DNA of 64,000 nucleotides from Ottelia alismoides (GCA_037367405.1 JAZKJV010000389.1:1488001-1552000); one strand, 5' to 3'; numbered from the stretch's first letter, positions 32,682 through 44,515 are shown. Numbers and translations: made by a program. Notes: generated by a model not told the origin, from the sequence alone.

Positions 32682-34270
32682 TAGGGGTGCACATGGATCC
32701 GATAAAATCCGTAATCCGATCCAATTCGATGGTATTGTTTGGTTTTATCATTCTAATGGATCGGATCGGATTGGAATTTTTTAAATCCATTCAAGTATGG
32801 ATTGGATCGGATCTTTATTGAAATCCGATTCGATCCAATTCGATAATCCGTTAATACACATACACATACACATACATACAAACAACTTACATATAATATA
32901 TGTACACATATTTTCAATTCCTCTATGACCGTAATCAATGTCATTCATCTCATTTTTTTCTTATATTAATCTCAGATGCAAGTCCTCTTTCCACCACCAT
33001 TTTTTTCTCTTGAATGATCAAATGTGAAATCTTTGAAATAATGAAGTATGACTATAACCCGTAAAATTGTAAACCTTGTTCTCTTATTCTCCTCCTAGTC
33101 CCCATTCCCATTTCACTCTTGACTGCTAATGTTCCTCTTAATTCTTTCTTAGTCCATTTCGACTGCCTCTTGCACAAAGTTATTACCCTTAGTACAACCC
33201 ACCGACCCCTCCCTCGAGATGTCGCCACCAGTCTCATACAATGCCATCCCCCTCCCATGCGACACCATTTATCCTCATTATGTTGCCACTCTTATGATCT
33301 TCATTAAAAGAAATATAATTTTGGGATAGTTGCCTAGTACATTTGATAATTATCCTTGACCCCTTTGCTTCTTATCTTTTACTTTCTTTAGCTTGAAACC
33401 TTATTATAGGGATGAAATTGGATCAATTACATAATTAAATGCACCACACTCATCTAAGAATAAAAAAACATTACTTCAATTGCTTTCATTTTTAAATTGA
33501 TATATGATTTTGATTCAATTTTTCATAAAATATGTATATTTTTAGTATAGTATAATCTTACAAATAAATTATATTTCAAGTATAATTTAAATGAGAGTTA
33601 TATTTCTCTAGTGGTGAGTTATATTTAAGTTATTTTTGTGTTGGATATTCAAACGAGTATGAATGTTATTTGATTACTGTTTGTTAACGATATATTATAG
33701 AGCTTTCAAGGGTGTTCTTGAAAGTTGTCAGGTTAATCATGGACTTCATTAATATCCGACTACAGATCGAGATCATATTCTTTATTGTCTAAGTCGTTTA
33801 TGCATCCTTATTTGGTAACTAGTATTATTCTTATTTGAATCATTTGTTGAAAAATTACGTAAAAAACAAACAAATGCATCATTTATAAGAACAAACATAA
33901 GTTTCAAATTCAATATAATCATTTAATTTGATTGCATGGTCTTCAAATTTTATAGTTGATTACTTGAATCCTTCAACTTTCATTTGATTATGTCTTTTCT
34001 CTTTTTTTACATCTATTCATCTTATCGATTTTTAAGATATTATTCAAATGTCGAGGGCTAGTGGGCTACAAAATACAAACACGAGAGAGTAGATTATTGA
34101 GTGGGAAAATGCAAGTGTAAAAATCAGATCCAATCTGATCAACTATGTAATCCGATGGATTGGATCGGATTGGATTGAAGTATTTGATGGAATGGATTGG
34201 ATTCGGTTAAGATGGGATTGGGCACGGATTAAGGTAAAATCCGATGCAATCCGATCCACGTGCACCCCTA
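32682..34270. mobile_element. Non-autonomous hAT-like DNA transposon (1589 bp)
   Basis: It is bounded by an exact 8-bp duplication CCATCAGG (32674-32681 and 34271-34278). Terminal inverted repeats start TAGGGGTGCACATGGATC on the left and the reverse complement of TAGGGGTGCACGTGGATC on the right. Subterminal copies of GGATYGGAT and ATCCGATC cluster within about 160 bp of both ends, as in hAT elements, where they serve as transposase sites. The AT-rich interior has no transposase frame. It carries a short (ACATAC)n run near 32855-32880. Confidence 0.88.
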
Positions 34271-34278
34271 CCATCAGG

Positions 34279-35765
34279 TTAGGGTCTCCCTTCACCTGCA
34301 TTAGTATGCCGGAGAATTAGCTCCTTCGCCTCTGTCATCTTCTTCTGCCAGACCTCTCACGCAACACCAGTGCTCCAACCCCGTTCAATCACAAGGACCT
34401 TATTTTAGAAGCTGAACGTACTCCACCATCGAAACACAACCGCCACATAGCAGAAAGCGGAGGAGGAAGTGGGGATCCTTCGGTCGAGCACCTCTCTCAC
34501 CCTTGATCACTTCACCACCCATCAACAGTAGAGGAAGAGAACAGACCTCAGACACTACAGGATTGGCCTCCCCAACTACGATAAAATTACATAAAACACC
34601 CTCGGGATTGCAGTAATTAAAGATGCGTAAATGCACTATTTCTTATAATTTGATTTCAGTTTCTGAGTTTGCAGCAAGATCCTTGTGTTGATGCATCAAG
34701 GTGGATATTTAACCTTTATCAAATTGCAAAAACAAAAATACCACAATGTTGAGCATACTATTCTCCATCAAAATCAATCGACTTTATAATGTTTGGGTTG
34801 TTGGGTGATTTATTAAAATTACAGGACTGAGATTTACCATTATTTTACCCAAATACTTCTGCAATTCGTAGAAATTTATCAAAATTGTAGGACTGGGATT
34901 CACCCTTATTTTACCCAAATACTTCTGCAATTCGTATAAATTCACCTTTTGCTTAAATAATTCTGGAAAAATCTTTGATTGAATGTTTAAATGTGATGTA
35001 CTTTGTCTCCAAGTTTCATTGATAATGGATATGTCTTGTACTCTGAATAATCATTGAGTGGTGGATGTAATTGATTTTTCATTCAGTACCCACTCCACAT
35101 TTGTCAAAATTTCAACTCCTTTGGATTGCTCATTAAAATTTGTTTGGCTTGAAATTAGGCTGTGGATTTATTAGGAATTATTTACCAAATATCACTTTGA
35201 TATAATAAAAATCATAAAAAAATAAATATTATCGGGAAATTCTAAAGAAATGAGCATAGGTGCATTTCATCATATTTTATCTACTGTTCAAGTTTCATTT
35301 ATTTTGCATTCTGTTTGTTCACAAAATTGCACAAAACCCCTACAAAGTCTTGATTTTTAATGCATGCAATTTAACCCTAAAATTCCATAAAAATACATTC
35401 TCCATTCATTGTTTCATAAGGTTTCCAGGAAAATTATCACTTGACTATTTTGGACTGTATTTGAATCAAAATTAAATTTGCTAAGCTGTATTGTTTCCCT
35501 TAAGAAATCTTCTCATTTGCTTTTTTGCATCTCTTTTATTTTGTATACAAAAACATCAAAAATACTTCTCTCTTGAAAACCAAACACTAAACAATTTGAA
35601 TTGATCCCGAGCCAAATTGCTTCCTTGTGTTCGACTTTTGGACTGGCCCCAAGTAAAAAAATATCACTTGAATTGATTTCTGTATTCTTCAGTGATTCTG
35701 ATTCATCCTTGTTTACCCATGCTACAACTCGATTAGATTGTCTACTGATAAATTTGGGACCATCA
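34279..35765. other. Right part of the large insertion, non-coding
   Basis: No gene seen. It holds a 66-bp tandem duplication (34815-34946) and ends with U5-like sequence before the TG...CA boundary at 35765. Confidence 0.4.
34815..34946 (+). repeat. 66-bp tandem duplication
   Basis: Two adjacent copies (34815-34880 and 34881-34946) share TTATTTTACCCAAATACTTC and TGCAATTCGTA, with about nine substitutions. Confidence 0.75.
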
Positions 35766-35770
35766 GGAGT

Positions 35771-36084
35771 ACATAGATGATTTGGATCAGATCTGTTCTT
35801 ACTGATCTAGCGGTGGAGGTGCCTCTTCCCATGCACCTCCAATTCGACAACCAAGATGCTCTTTTTACTGGCAACAACACAACCTTCCTTGAGAGGATCA
35901 TGCATAGATTTAGATTGTTACTACACTGGAGACATGATTCAGAAGGGTTTCATTTCCATCTCTCATGTCAGCTCAAGATATGAAACAATAGATGTGTTCG
36001 TCAAGGCTCTATCCAGAGAGTCATTTCGAAGTTGTTAATCCAAGCTGTGTAAGATTGATATCTGCGCTCTAGCTTGAGGGGGAG
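35771..36084 (+). pseudogene. Copia F RNase H C-terminal end, right part
   Basis: It resumes the pol fragment left at 24790: MIWIRSVLTDL, PLPMHLQFDNQDALFTGNNT, FLERIMH-IDLDCYYT, MIQKGFISISHVSS, then DVFVKALSRESFRSC and a diverged end, followed by the polypurine tract GAGGGGGAG (36076-36084). A frameshift near 35930 and a stop near 36036 break it. Confidence 0.85.
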
Positions 36085-36402
36085 TGTTGAGATATTAATT
36101 ATCTTTAATCACTTTTATGCATTTTCTTTTCTTTCTATCTCCTTTATGTAATTTGCCCAACATGTTTCTCCTCCATATAAGAGAACCCTAGGGTCGTATG
36201 AACAAACAACTCATTATTTTCTCTCCACAATATCTATGCTTCATCTTTAAGGGGAGTGTTGAGATATTATTTATCTTATCATAATTCTATGTATTTCCCC
36301 ATCTTTCAGTCTATATTATGTAATTTGTCCAAACATGTTTCTCGTCTATATAAGAGAACCCTAGGGCTTCATGAATAAGCAATTCATTCGTTTCTCTTAA
36401 CA
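36085..36402 (+). repeat. Two tandem Copia F-type LTRs with a duplicated PPT region between them
   Basis: LTR copy 1 runs from 36085 to about 36229 and copy 2 from 36257 to 36402. Both start TGTTGAGATATTA and contain CTATATAAGAGAACCCTAGGG or a close variant. Between them, 36230-36256 (ATATCTATGC...AAGGGGAG) resembles the end of pol plus the polypurine tract at 36058-36084. The array is therefore [pol end-PPT-LTR] repeated twice. The copies are clearly diverged, so they are old or came from two related elements. Confidence 0.75.
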
Positions 36403-36928
36403 AGATCAATGCCCAATATTTGGACTAAGATTGGATAATAAAACCACTGAGCGAAGTAACTAAAATCCAAACATGTTTCATCATTCCCATGGAATAAAAA
36501 TGTCACGATATACGATCGCTTAAGATCACATCACCCTCGAGTATTCCTAATACCCATACATCCTTCATACTGGAAGATCATAATTAAATCTGAAGTTCCG
36601 ATCTCATTTGGATTGTCTCCTTCAATTTTTTTTATATTTAAGTTTCTCAATAGATCATTAGGAGTCGGTATCGATATATGCTTTCTAAAACCATATATCA
36701 TACCTACAAATCTTGTGTTGCTTCCCAAGCAGTAATACACACAAATCTTGTGCTGCTTCCAAAGCAGTAATACCTACAAATCTTGTGCTGCTTCCAAAGC
36801 AGTACGCCCATCGATGGAATTCGGTTGGTCCTAATATCTCATGAGTGAGATCATGTCTTCCAGTTCAGTAGTGAACTTGTATGATCCTTTTGAGAGATGG
36901 TATTACTCATATGTCATTGTATGCACAC
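36403..36928. other. Unassigned sequence left of Copia C
   Basis: No gene. It contains the 35-bp tandem repeat at 36701-36804. The sequence continues right of Copia C at 45162. Confidence 0.4.
36701..36804 (+). repeat. 35-bp tandem repeat, three copies
   Basis: Units at 36701-36735, 36736-36770 and 36771-36804 share CAAATCTTGTG-TGCTTCC-AAGCAGTA. They differ at two to four positions each. Confidence 0.85.
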
Positions 36929-37079
36929 TGTTGAAGATGTGAAAATGAAAAGTTGTTTATCACGTAGCCCTAGAACCCTCTTATATAGGAGAAAGGCTCT
37001 AGGGAGAAATTACATAAAGAAGACGGAAAAACATGAGAAATATAAACAAAGACAAAGATATATAAGAATTCTCTCAACA
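36929..37079 (-). repeat. Copia C 3' LTR
   Basis: 151 bp. It holds CTCTTATATAGGAG, the family TATA region in reverse, and is followed by CTCCCCCTCAAGC, the complement of the polypurine tract. Confidence 0.94.
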
Positions 37080-39613
37080 CTCCCCCTCAAGCTGGAGCAT
37101 ATATGTCTATCATGCTCAGCTTGGAACAACAACACTCGAAAGGACCCCTTGCGAGAGCTTTGGTAAACATGTCTGCAGTCTGTTCTCCTGAAGTAACATG
37201 GAAGGTGGAAATAAACCCCTTTTGGATCAAGTCATGTATAATGACAATCAACTTCGATGTGCTTCGTTCTCTCATGGAAGACTGGATTATTAACTATAAA
37301 TAGAGCTGCTTGATTATCACAATTGGGATGCATTGGAAGAGGCACCTCAACAGCAAGGCCAGTTAGAACAGACTTGACCCACATCATTTCTGTGCTCCCT
37401 TGGGCCATAGCCCTATATTCTGATTCAGCGTTGGATCGAGCAACAACATTTTATTTTTTACTCTTCCATGAGACCAAGGAGCTACAAATGAACACGGTGA
37501 AGCCTGAAGTTGACTTCCTGTCCTTGGGACACCCAGCATAATCTGCGTCAGCACATCCAGTAACTGAGAGTGACGTGTCTCTTCTGAAAAGTAGACCTAC
37601 AACTAGAGAGATTTTAGATATCTCAAGATCATACAAACTGCATCCATATAAACTTGTCTAGGTTGCTCCATGAACTGGCTAACTCTGCTTACAACAAATG
37701 ATATGTCAGGCTTGGTAATAGTAACATAAAGCAACTTTCCTACCAGTTCCCTATACCGTCTCTTATCTATCTCCTCAGAGTCATCATCATAAAGTCTAGC
37801 ATTAGGATCCATTGGTGTAGTAGCAAGTCTGCATCCAGTCACACCTATCTCAGCCGGAAGATCAGTAACATACTTCCTTTGCGTCATAATCATACCATGT
37901 TGACTTCATGGAAACTCCAAGCCAAGAAAATAACGTAACTTGCCCAGATCCGTGGTCACAAACTGTCGTCCAAGGAACTCCTTAGTAGCCTGAATACCCT
38001 GTTCATCGCTACCAGTAACAACAATGTCATCAACATAACAACAACCGTACCTCCCTGAGTTCTCTTAACAAAGAGAGAATGATCACCAGTAGATCTGACA
38101 AAATCATGTTGTTCAATCAACTCTGAGAGCTTCTGAAACCAAGCCCTCAGACTCTGCTTAAGGCCATATATGGCCTTGTGAAGTCGACACACCATATTAG
38201 ACTCCCCCTCAGCAGCAAACCCCGGTGACTGCTGCATGTAAACTTCTTCCTGCAAATCACCATACAAGAAAGCATTTTTACATCCAACTAGTATAACAGC
38301 CGGTCACGTACCACAACAACGCAATAAGAATCCGTAACATGGAATGACGCGCAACTAGTGAAAAGGTATCCTGATAGTCCACCCCGTACGTTTGGGTGAA
38401 CCCACAAGCAACCATCCTGCTTTCTATCTGTCAACTGTACCATCTGCATGGTGTTTCATAGTAAACACCCACTTGCTGTCAACAATAGACGCACCTTGAG
38501 GAGCTTGCATAATGCTCCACGTATCTCTAGATTGTAAATCTGCTATTTTTTTCATTGCTAGACACCACTGATTAATTTGCAACGCCTCTTGATAAGAACG
38601 TGGTATCTCTACTGCTGACAACCCCAGAACGAACTTCTGAAATTCCTCCGAAAGGCGATTCAAGGCACATGGGAAGCAAGTGGATGCATAGTGCGTGCAC
38701 GCTTTTGTTTCTGTAGAGCAATAGGCACATGAGATCTTTAGTATTCACAGGAGGTGTAGCATCTTGGATATCCTACATCTCATGTTGTATATGCAAATCA
38801 TCATTGCTATTAGAAGAACTCAAATGTTCAGAACATACCTCGGGTGTGCTGGATGACCGGCGAGGCACTTGAGCACGAGGTTTATGCCGATAAACGTGGG
38901 AAAAGAATGGAGGAGGTGGTGGTGGTAAAGAAGACGTAGGAGGTGATGGAGGTGGTGGCGGCGGTGGAGTAGAGATCGGAGGTAGAGGCATACATACCTC
39001 TTCCCCATCCTCAGAAGAAATGAACTTGTCACCTGTAGGAGAGAAGTACATAATAGACTCAAAAAAGGTTACATCAACACTAACATAGTACCTTCGTCGA
39101 ACACGGTCGAAGCAACGATATCCTTTTTAGGTCTTGGAGTACCCAACAAACACACATTTGGCCGCTTTAGGAGAGAGCTTGTCAAGAGCAGGGGACATCT
39201 GATGAGAGAAAGCCGCAGATTCAAAAACTCGAGGTGTGAGAGAGAAAAGATCCGTCTCGAGAAACACAATCAAGAACATGATCTTTTCTCCCAGAACAGA
39301 AGAGGCATACATTTAACAAGGTAACAAGCAGTTAAGACCGCATCCCCTCAGTATGAATGAGGACCACACCTTTGGATCAAAAGGGTCCTGGTAACATCTA
39401 GAAGATGGCAGTGTTTTCTTTCATCCCCTCTTTCTGTTATGAAGTATATGCACAAGATGTTTGATGGAAAATACCATAAGACACAAGAAATGTGGCAAGC
39501 TGATCAGTACAAAACTCCAAAGCATTGTCAGACCGTATATACTTGATTTTTGCAGAAAAATGTTCTTTATTTCAATAATGAAAGACTGAATAACATGACC
39601 GGTATCAGATTTG

Positions 39614-42600
39614 CCTGGTCCCTCATGATATTTGCTACACGTGGAGGAGTAATTCTTCCCGCTCCAGAATCGATCGCTTCTTGGCCTCTGGGAAGATGTT
39701 GGAGTCCTTTCCCCTGTGTGCGGTGTCTTCTCGCCCTCGTTCTTTCTCTAATCACTCCCCCATTGTTTGGGAGTCCGGCGAAGGCCATCGGCCTCGGGGT
39801 CTTTTCCGCTATGAGAAATGTTGGCTGTTGGAGCCTAACTTCAAGGAGGTGGTGCCAGACCATTGGACTAATGTTCCGGTTATGGGCTCAGCGGCTCGCA
39901 GACTTGACCAAAAGCTTGCCTCGTTGCGCAAGGTGCTTGCGGGCTTCAGGAAGGATTTCAGATTGGCGCGTATTACTGACCGTGCGGCGGCTGAGGAAAT
40001 AATCATGCGTCTTGATTCCACGGAGAACGAGCGGGATCTCCTGCCTGAGGAGCTTCAGGAGCGCGTCTCTGCGCAGATTCGGGTGGAGGCAGAGGACAAG
40101 AAAAGAAACATTGAGTGGCGGCAGCGGTCACGCTTAAAATGGCTCAAAGAGGGTGATGCGAATTCGACCTTCTTCCACCGTGTGGCGAGTAATAGAAAAC
40201 GCTTCAATTTGATGCGGGGTATCTCTGTTAATGATGTTCACTATACTGGGGATAGGGAAATAGGGAGTGCCATTGTGGATCACTTTTGGCGCTTCTCTAC
40301 GTCTCGCTCTCCACGTGCGTGGCGCTGGCTGGGGCTTGGTGCGCCTCCTCTTTCGGCCTCTGATTCTACGCTTTTAATTCATCCTATTTCATTGGAGGAG
40401 ATTAAGGAGGCCGTGTGGGCCTTAAATGCTGATTCTTCACCGGGTCCCGATGGCTTTTCGGTTGCGTTCTATCGTGACTTCTGGGAGTTGGTGGCCGGCG
40501 ACGTTTTGGAGGTGGTGTCGGAATTTTGTGCGGGCAACTTTGGCTTTGATCGTCTTAATAGGGCGAATATTGTATTGATCCCTAAAACCTCGGTGGCGCG
40601 CATTGAGGACTATCGGCCTATCTCTGTCTCTAATGGCATTTACCTGGTTGTGGTGGAAGTCTTAGCCACTCGTCTGGCACGGGTCTTAGACTCTCTTATC
40701 TCTCCGGCTCAGGCTGCCTTCATTAAGGGTAGACAGATTGCGGACTGCATTGTGGTTGCCTCCGAATTGGTCGCTGCTTGGAAAAACGACCATAAGAAGG
40801 GAGTACTCTGGAAGGTTGATTTCGCTAAGGCATACGATTGCTTGGATTGGTAGTTTTTATGGTCGGTTATGCGAAGGCGTGGCTTCCCTGATCTATGGAT
40901 TTCGTGGATGCGGAGATGCATCACCACCGCTTTGCTCTCCGTGCTGATCAATGGCCGGGCGGTTGGTGGTTTCTTCCAACCAAGGAGGGGGGTGCGGCAG
41001 GGTTGCCCCCTCGCACCCCTCCTTTTTGTGTTGGCCTCGGATGTTCTCGCGCGTATGGTGTACCGCGTTATCGACGTTGGGCTTTCTAACGGATTTCATA
41101 AGGGCGATGTTTGTGTGCCCTTGCTCCAATTTATGAACGATACAATCTGCTTTATTGAGGGTGGCTGTGCGGAGGTCTCCGGTATGGCGACCACCCTGCC
41201 TTTTCAGTGAATTGTCGGGGATGACGATTAATGGTTCAAAATCCAAGGTGGTTCCCTTCGGCCTTTCGGTTGCGGAGGCGGAGGAATGCGGTCGGTTGCT
41301 CGGTTCTCCTCCTGGCGAGCTCCCAATTGAGTATCTTGGATTACCTTTGGCGGTGGGTCGGGTCAAAGTCCGGGATTGGCGACTGATTATTGAGCGCGTG
41401 GAATCGCGCCTTGCTGGTTGGTGGGCGGCTTTGCTATCTAGAGGGGGGGCGTCTTGTTCTTCTTAAGTCGGTGCTTTCCTCTATCCCTCTCTACGCTCTC
41501 TCTGTTCGTCGTATGCCGGTGGGGGTTCGATTGCGGATCGAACGTTGTATGCGTCGTTTTCTGTGGGGAAGGAAGGGAGTGGAGGGTAGGGGCCTCCATC
41601 TTGTCGCTTGGGATGAGGTTACTTTGCCTAAGCGCTACGGTGGTCTGGGTGTGCGGAGATTGGACATGGTGAATGATGCTATGTTACTCAAGTAGGTAAG
41701 TAGAATTTGGGGGAAGGATGTTAATTTCTTTATCTCTGTTCTCAGGGAGTTCTTGGGCGTCGATAGGTTGGGGATGGCGCGTGGGGCACAAAACGTTCAT
41801 CACTCCCCTTTTTGGCGTTGTGTGCTGGACGCCTTTGCAAGGAATGCTGCGCTTTTTACTCCGGTATTGGGGAAGGGGGACTTATTCAAGTTTTTGCTGG
41901 ATAATTGGTCGGGTGGTGGTCCTCTGCAGGTGCGCTTTCTGCGTTTGTTTGCATTAGCATCCAATAAAAATGCGAACGTTGCTGATTGTTGGCTGGACGG
42001 GTGCTGGTGTCCACGCTTTTCCACGAATTTCTCGGATCAGCGGGTGGACGATTTTGTTTCATTGTTAGATGCCCTACGTGACGCTGCTACGCCGAATGAA
42101 TGCGTGGATCATTGGTGCTGGAAGGACGGCCCCTTCTCCACGCGGAAGGCTTATAGGGCTTTGGTCTCTCCACCTCCTACTGATGCGGCTCTTCTTATGC
42201 GTGACTGTGGATTCTTCTGGGGAATGAGGCTTCCGGAGCGCATTGGCTTCTTCCTTTGGCTCCTCTGCAGACGGAGGTTGATGACGCGCGATCGTTGTGC
42301 TAGAATTTTCGACAACTTCACTGCCACCTGTGTACTTTGTAATTCGGAGGACGAAACTATGGATCACCTTTTCTTCGGGTGCCAGATGGTGCGTGGGATC
42401 TGGGACGATTTGCCTTGGGCCAGAGCGGACAACCTCTCTGCTCTCTTCGAGCTTATTTGGATCAACAGGAACAGGGCTAGGCGGGATCTCTTGGCACCCA
42501 TTGCGCGGCTGTGGTGCGTCTGGTTGGGAAGGAACGATGCTATATTCTCCGGGCAGCGGTTCTATCGGGAGAATATCCTTATTCTGTGCAATCGCCTTAT

Positions 42601-42817
42601 TGGTGACTGGTGTATTTTCTAGACGGGTGGGCCTTTTTGTCTGTGGCTGGTGTCCTGTATAGGGCTGGGACTTTGCCTTTTCTTTCCTGTGTTTCTTTCC
42701 TCTCTTCTTTCCCCACCTCCACCCTCTTTTTGTATTTAACGCTTTCGTTTTATTATTTATATACTATCCTGGCGCGAACACCAAAGAGTGTCTCCCCCTT
42801 TTGAGCCTAAAAAAAAA
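39614..42817 (+). mobile_element. LINE D: 5'-truncated L1-type LINE inside Copia C integrase
   Basis: It starts within the endonuclease end (YTWRSNSSRSRIDRFLASGK) and ends with nine A residues (42809-42817). Copia C integrase sequence stops at 39613 and resumes at 42818. By alignment with Copia B about six bases of target are missing and no duplication is visible. It belongs to a different LINE subfamily from A and C, with GC-richer codons and no GGTGA hairpin. Confidence 0.9.
39618..42622 (+). pseudogene. LINE D ORF2: RT and zf-RVT, lightly broken
   Basis: It is almost continuous. An open frame to 40850 holds the linker and RT start (LNADSSPGPDGFSVAFYRDF, KGVLWKVDFAKAYDCLDW). A TAG at 40851-40853 replaces a Trp codon. 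The same frame continues with FFQPRRGVRQGCPLAPLLFV and the catalytic box, which reads FMND instead of F/YADD (about 41130). Frameshifts occur near 41205 and 41440, and a TAG at 41693-41695 again replaces Trp. The C-terminal frame (41753-42622) holds zf-RVT with CVLCNSEDETMDHLFFGC. The Asp-to-Asn change would abolish polymerase activity even without the stops. Confidence 0.9.
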
Positions 42818-43639
42818 GGAGAAGATAAACCCATGACAACCTTGGAAACACATCAACAACATCTAGATAAAATCTATGCCCCTGATGATCAGGGACACGA
42901 CTGTGACCCCAAATATCGAAATGAAACAACTCAAACATACCATGACTACTTCGACCCTGACGACTCTGGAATGTAGACCGATGATGCTTCTCAAGCCGGC
43001 AAGCCTTGCATTGAAAGGTAGAGCGAGGGGAAATCTGTGGAAGAACGAGACTCAGCTTTTGCAGAGGAAGATAGCCAAAACGAAGATGCCATATGTAAGG
43101 AGACGCAAACCCAGTGCGAATGGAAGAAGCACCAGCATAAGGAGATTGCACTAGTCTGTAGAGATCTCCTTGCTCACGGGCCAGTGCTAATCACCCTGCC
43201 CGTTAGAATGCCTTGAAATATAAGAGCAGATGGGTCAAAAATGGCACGACAATGTAAATCATTGGTGATTTGACTAATAGATAATAAGTTCATTGAAAAA
43301 TTAGGAGCATAAAGATCATTCTGAAGACTCATCGCATGAGTTAGCTGCACTCCCCCCTGAACAGTAATGGGAGAATGTGTTCCATCTGCTATCATAACAG
43401 ATCATCCATGCTGTGTTGGACCAAAAGCACTAAACTGACTGATATCACCACAGAGGTGACGGGATGTACCTGAGTCCATATTCCATTCTAACAAATCTGC
43501 CCTATAATAACTCGTGAAGGCATATCCTATACTTGAAGAAGACGCAGCAGCTGAGGCAACTACCTTTGAGGATCCTGATGGAGAGCTGGATGGTCCTGGA
43601 ATAGGCATATTCTCCTTGAGTCTGACCACAAGTTTGTCA

Positions 43640-44515
43640 AATCTCTGATCAACAACTGGAGAAGAACTCCTAACCTGTTGAGTCTGTTCTGCAACTCTAG
43701 CGGAAGCAGGAAACCCATGCTTAGAATAACAGGTTTCCTCAGAGTGGCCAGTCCTGTGTCAGAAAGTGCACGGCTGACGTGATCGACCACCTCCTCCTCT
43801 GCCACGTGTAGATCCTCCCCTACCACGATATGGAGTAGGGTTCCCAGTACCACGAGATGCAGCCATAGCTGATGATGTCTGAGACTGCACATTACCACCA
43901 AAGGAGATAGACAATCTGCTGAGTCTACGATATGCCTCCTCCATTGGAGGTATAGTAGCATCTGTAAGAATCTGGGTGCGAGCTGAGTCATATTCATGAT
44001 CAAGGGCTGCTAGAAAGACCCCAGTCATCACAGAATCTCTATAAGCCTTGAGCTGCTCTGGCATAGCAGTCAAGGGAATATAGCCGTGTAGCTTTTCAAA
44101 CATGCCCCTCAAGGAAGTGTAGAGGGTATGGAGGGGTCGACCATTCTGCTTCGATGTAAAGATATCATGTTGAAGCTGTAATATCTTCGACTCATTCTTC
44201 TCTGGAGAGTATGCCGCAACGAGAATGTCCTACATAGCCTTTGTAGTAGGTTGACTCAATATGTCAATTGCTATCTCTGTAGACACCGTCTTGGATAGCC
44301 ATACCTATGTATAGGCATCATCTGCCTCCCATGAGGCAAATCCCAATCTTGTCACTCAGCTCCTCCACTGCGAGGATGTGCTTCTTGCCATTACACTGCA
44401 TCAAACTCATGAACTGCATGGCCCACAATTGATAGTTCGTGCCATCCATCTTGACGATGGGGGTTGGACCTTTGAAGCCCCCCATGGATGAAACATCGGC
44501 TTTGTTGTCAACCGT
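43640..44515 (-). pseudogene. Copia C gag, broken
   Basis: The start is expected near 44515 (GTTGACAACAAAG; the family ATG is lost). It continues with IVKMDGTNYQLWAMQFMSLM, and from 44112 down the capsid end GMFEKLHGYIPLTAMPEQLK and an RG-rich region. The CCHC knuckle is destroyed: the second Cys codon is TGA (about 43755), which ends the 44112-43759 frame. A stop near 44230 and frameshifts near 44350 are also visible. Confidence 0.85.

Larger units (their letters stand above)
24791..35765. mobile_element. About 11 kb composite insertion into Copia F with TG...CA ends (probable solo LTR of a large element)
   Basis: Copia F RNase H is cut between GAAGT (24786-24790) and GGAGT (35766-35770), a probable 5-bp target duplication with one change. 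The inserted DNA begins TGATGAATATG and ends GGGACCATCA. After removing the nested RTE and hAT elements about 4.05 kb remain, with no gag-pol and no internal LTR pair seen. The right end contains CTTCCTTGTGTTCGACTT (near 35620), which resembles U5 sequences of some plant LTR elements. A large solo LTR is the simplest reading. A deleted LTR element is the alternative. Confidence 0.5.
37087..43635 (-). pseudogene. Copia C pol, broken and split by LINE D
   Basis: Read right to left. The protease is in the 43629-43402 frame (the family DSGAS reads DSGTSRH). The pre-integrase motif is IWHLRFGYLPLQKL at 43151-42807. Integrase is interrupted at 42818 by LINE D and resumes left of 39613. Then come the integrase C-terminus (39312-39069), a proline-rich linker (39051-38773), N-terminal RT (38663-38424 and 38267-37956) and the YVDD region near 38025, where a frameshift puts the box out of frame. 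C-terminal RT (37893-37603) and RNase H (37636-37451, then 37275-37087) follow. At least six frame breaks are present. Confidence 0.88.

Noticed and set aside
36701..36804. CRISPR-like array
   Set aside because: Units are directly adjacent without unique spacers, and this is plant nuclear DNA.
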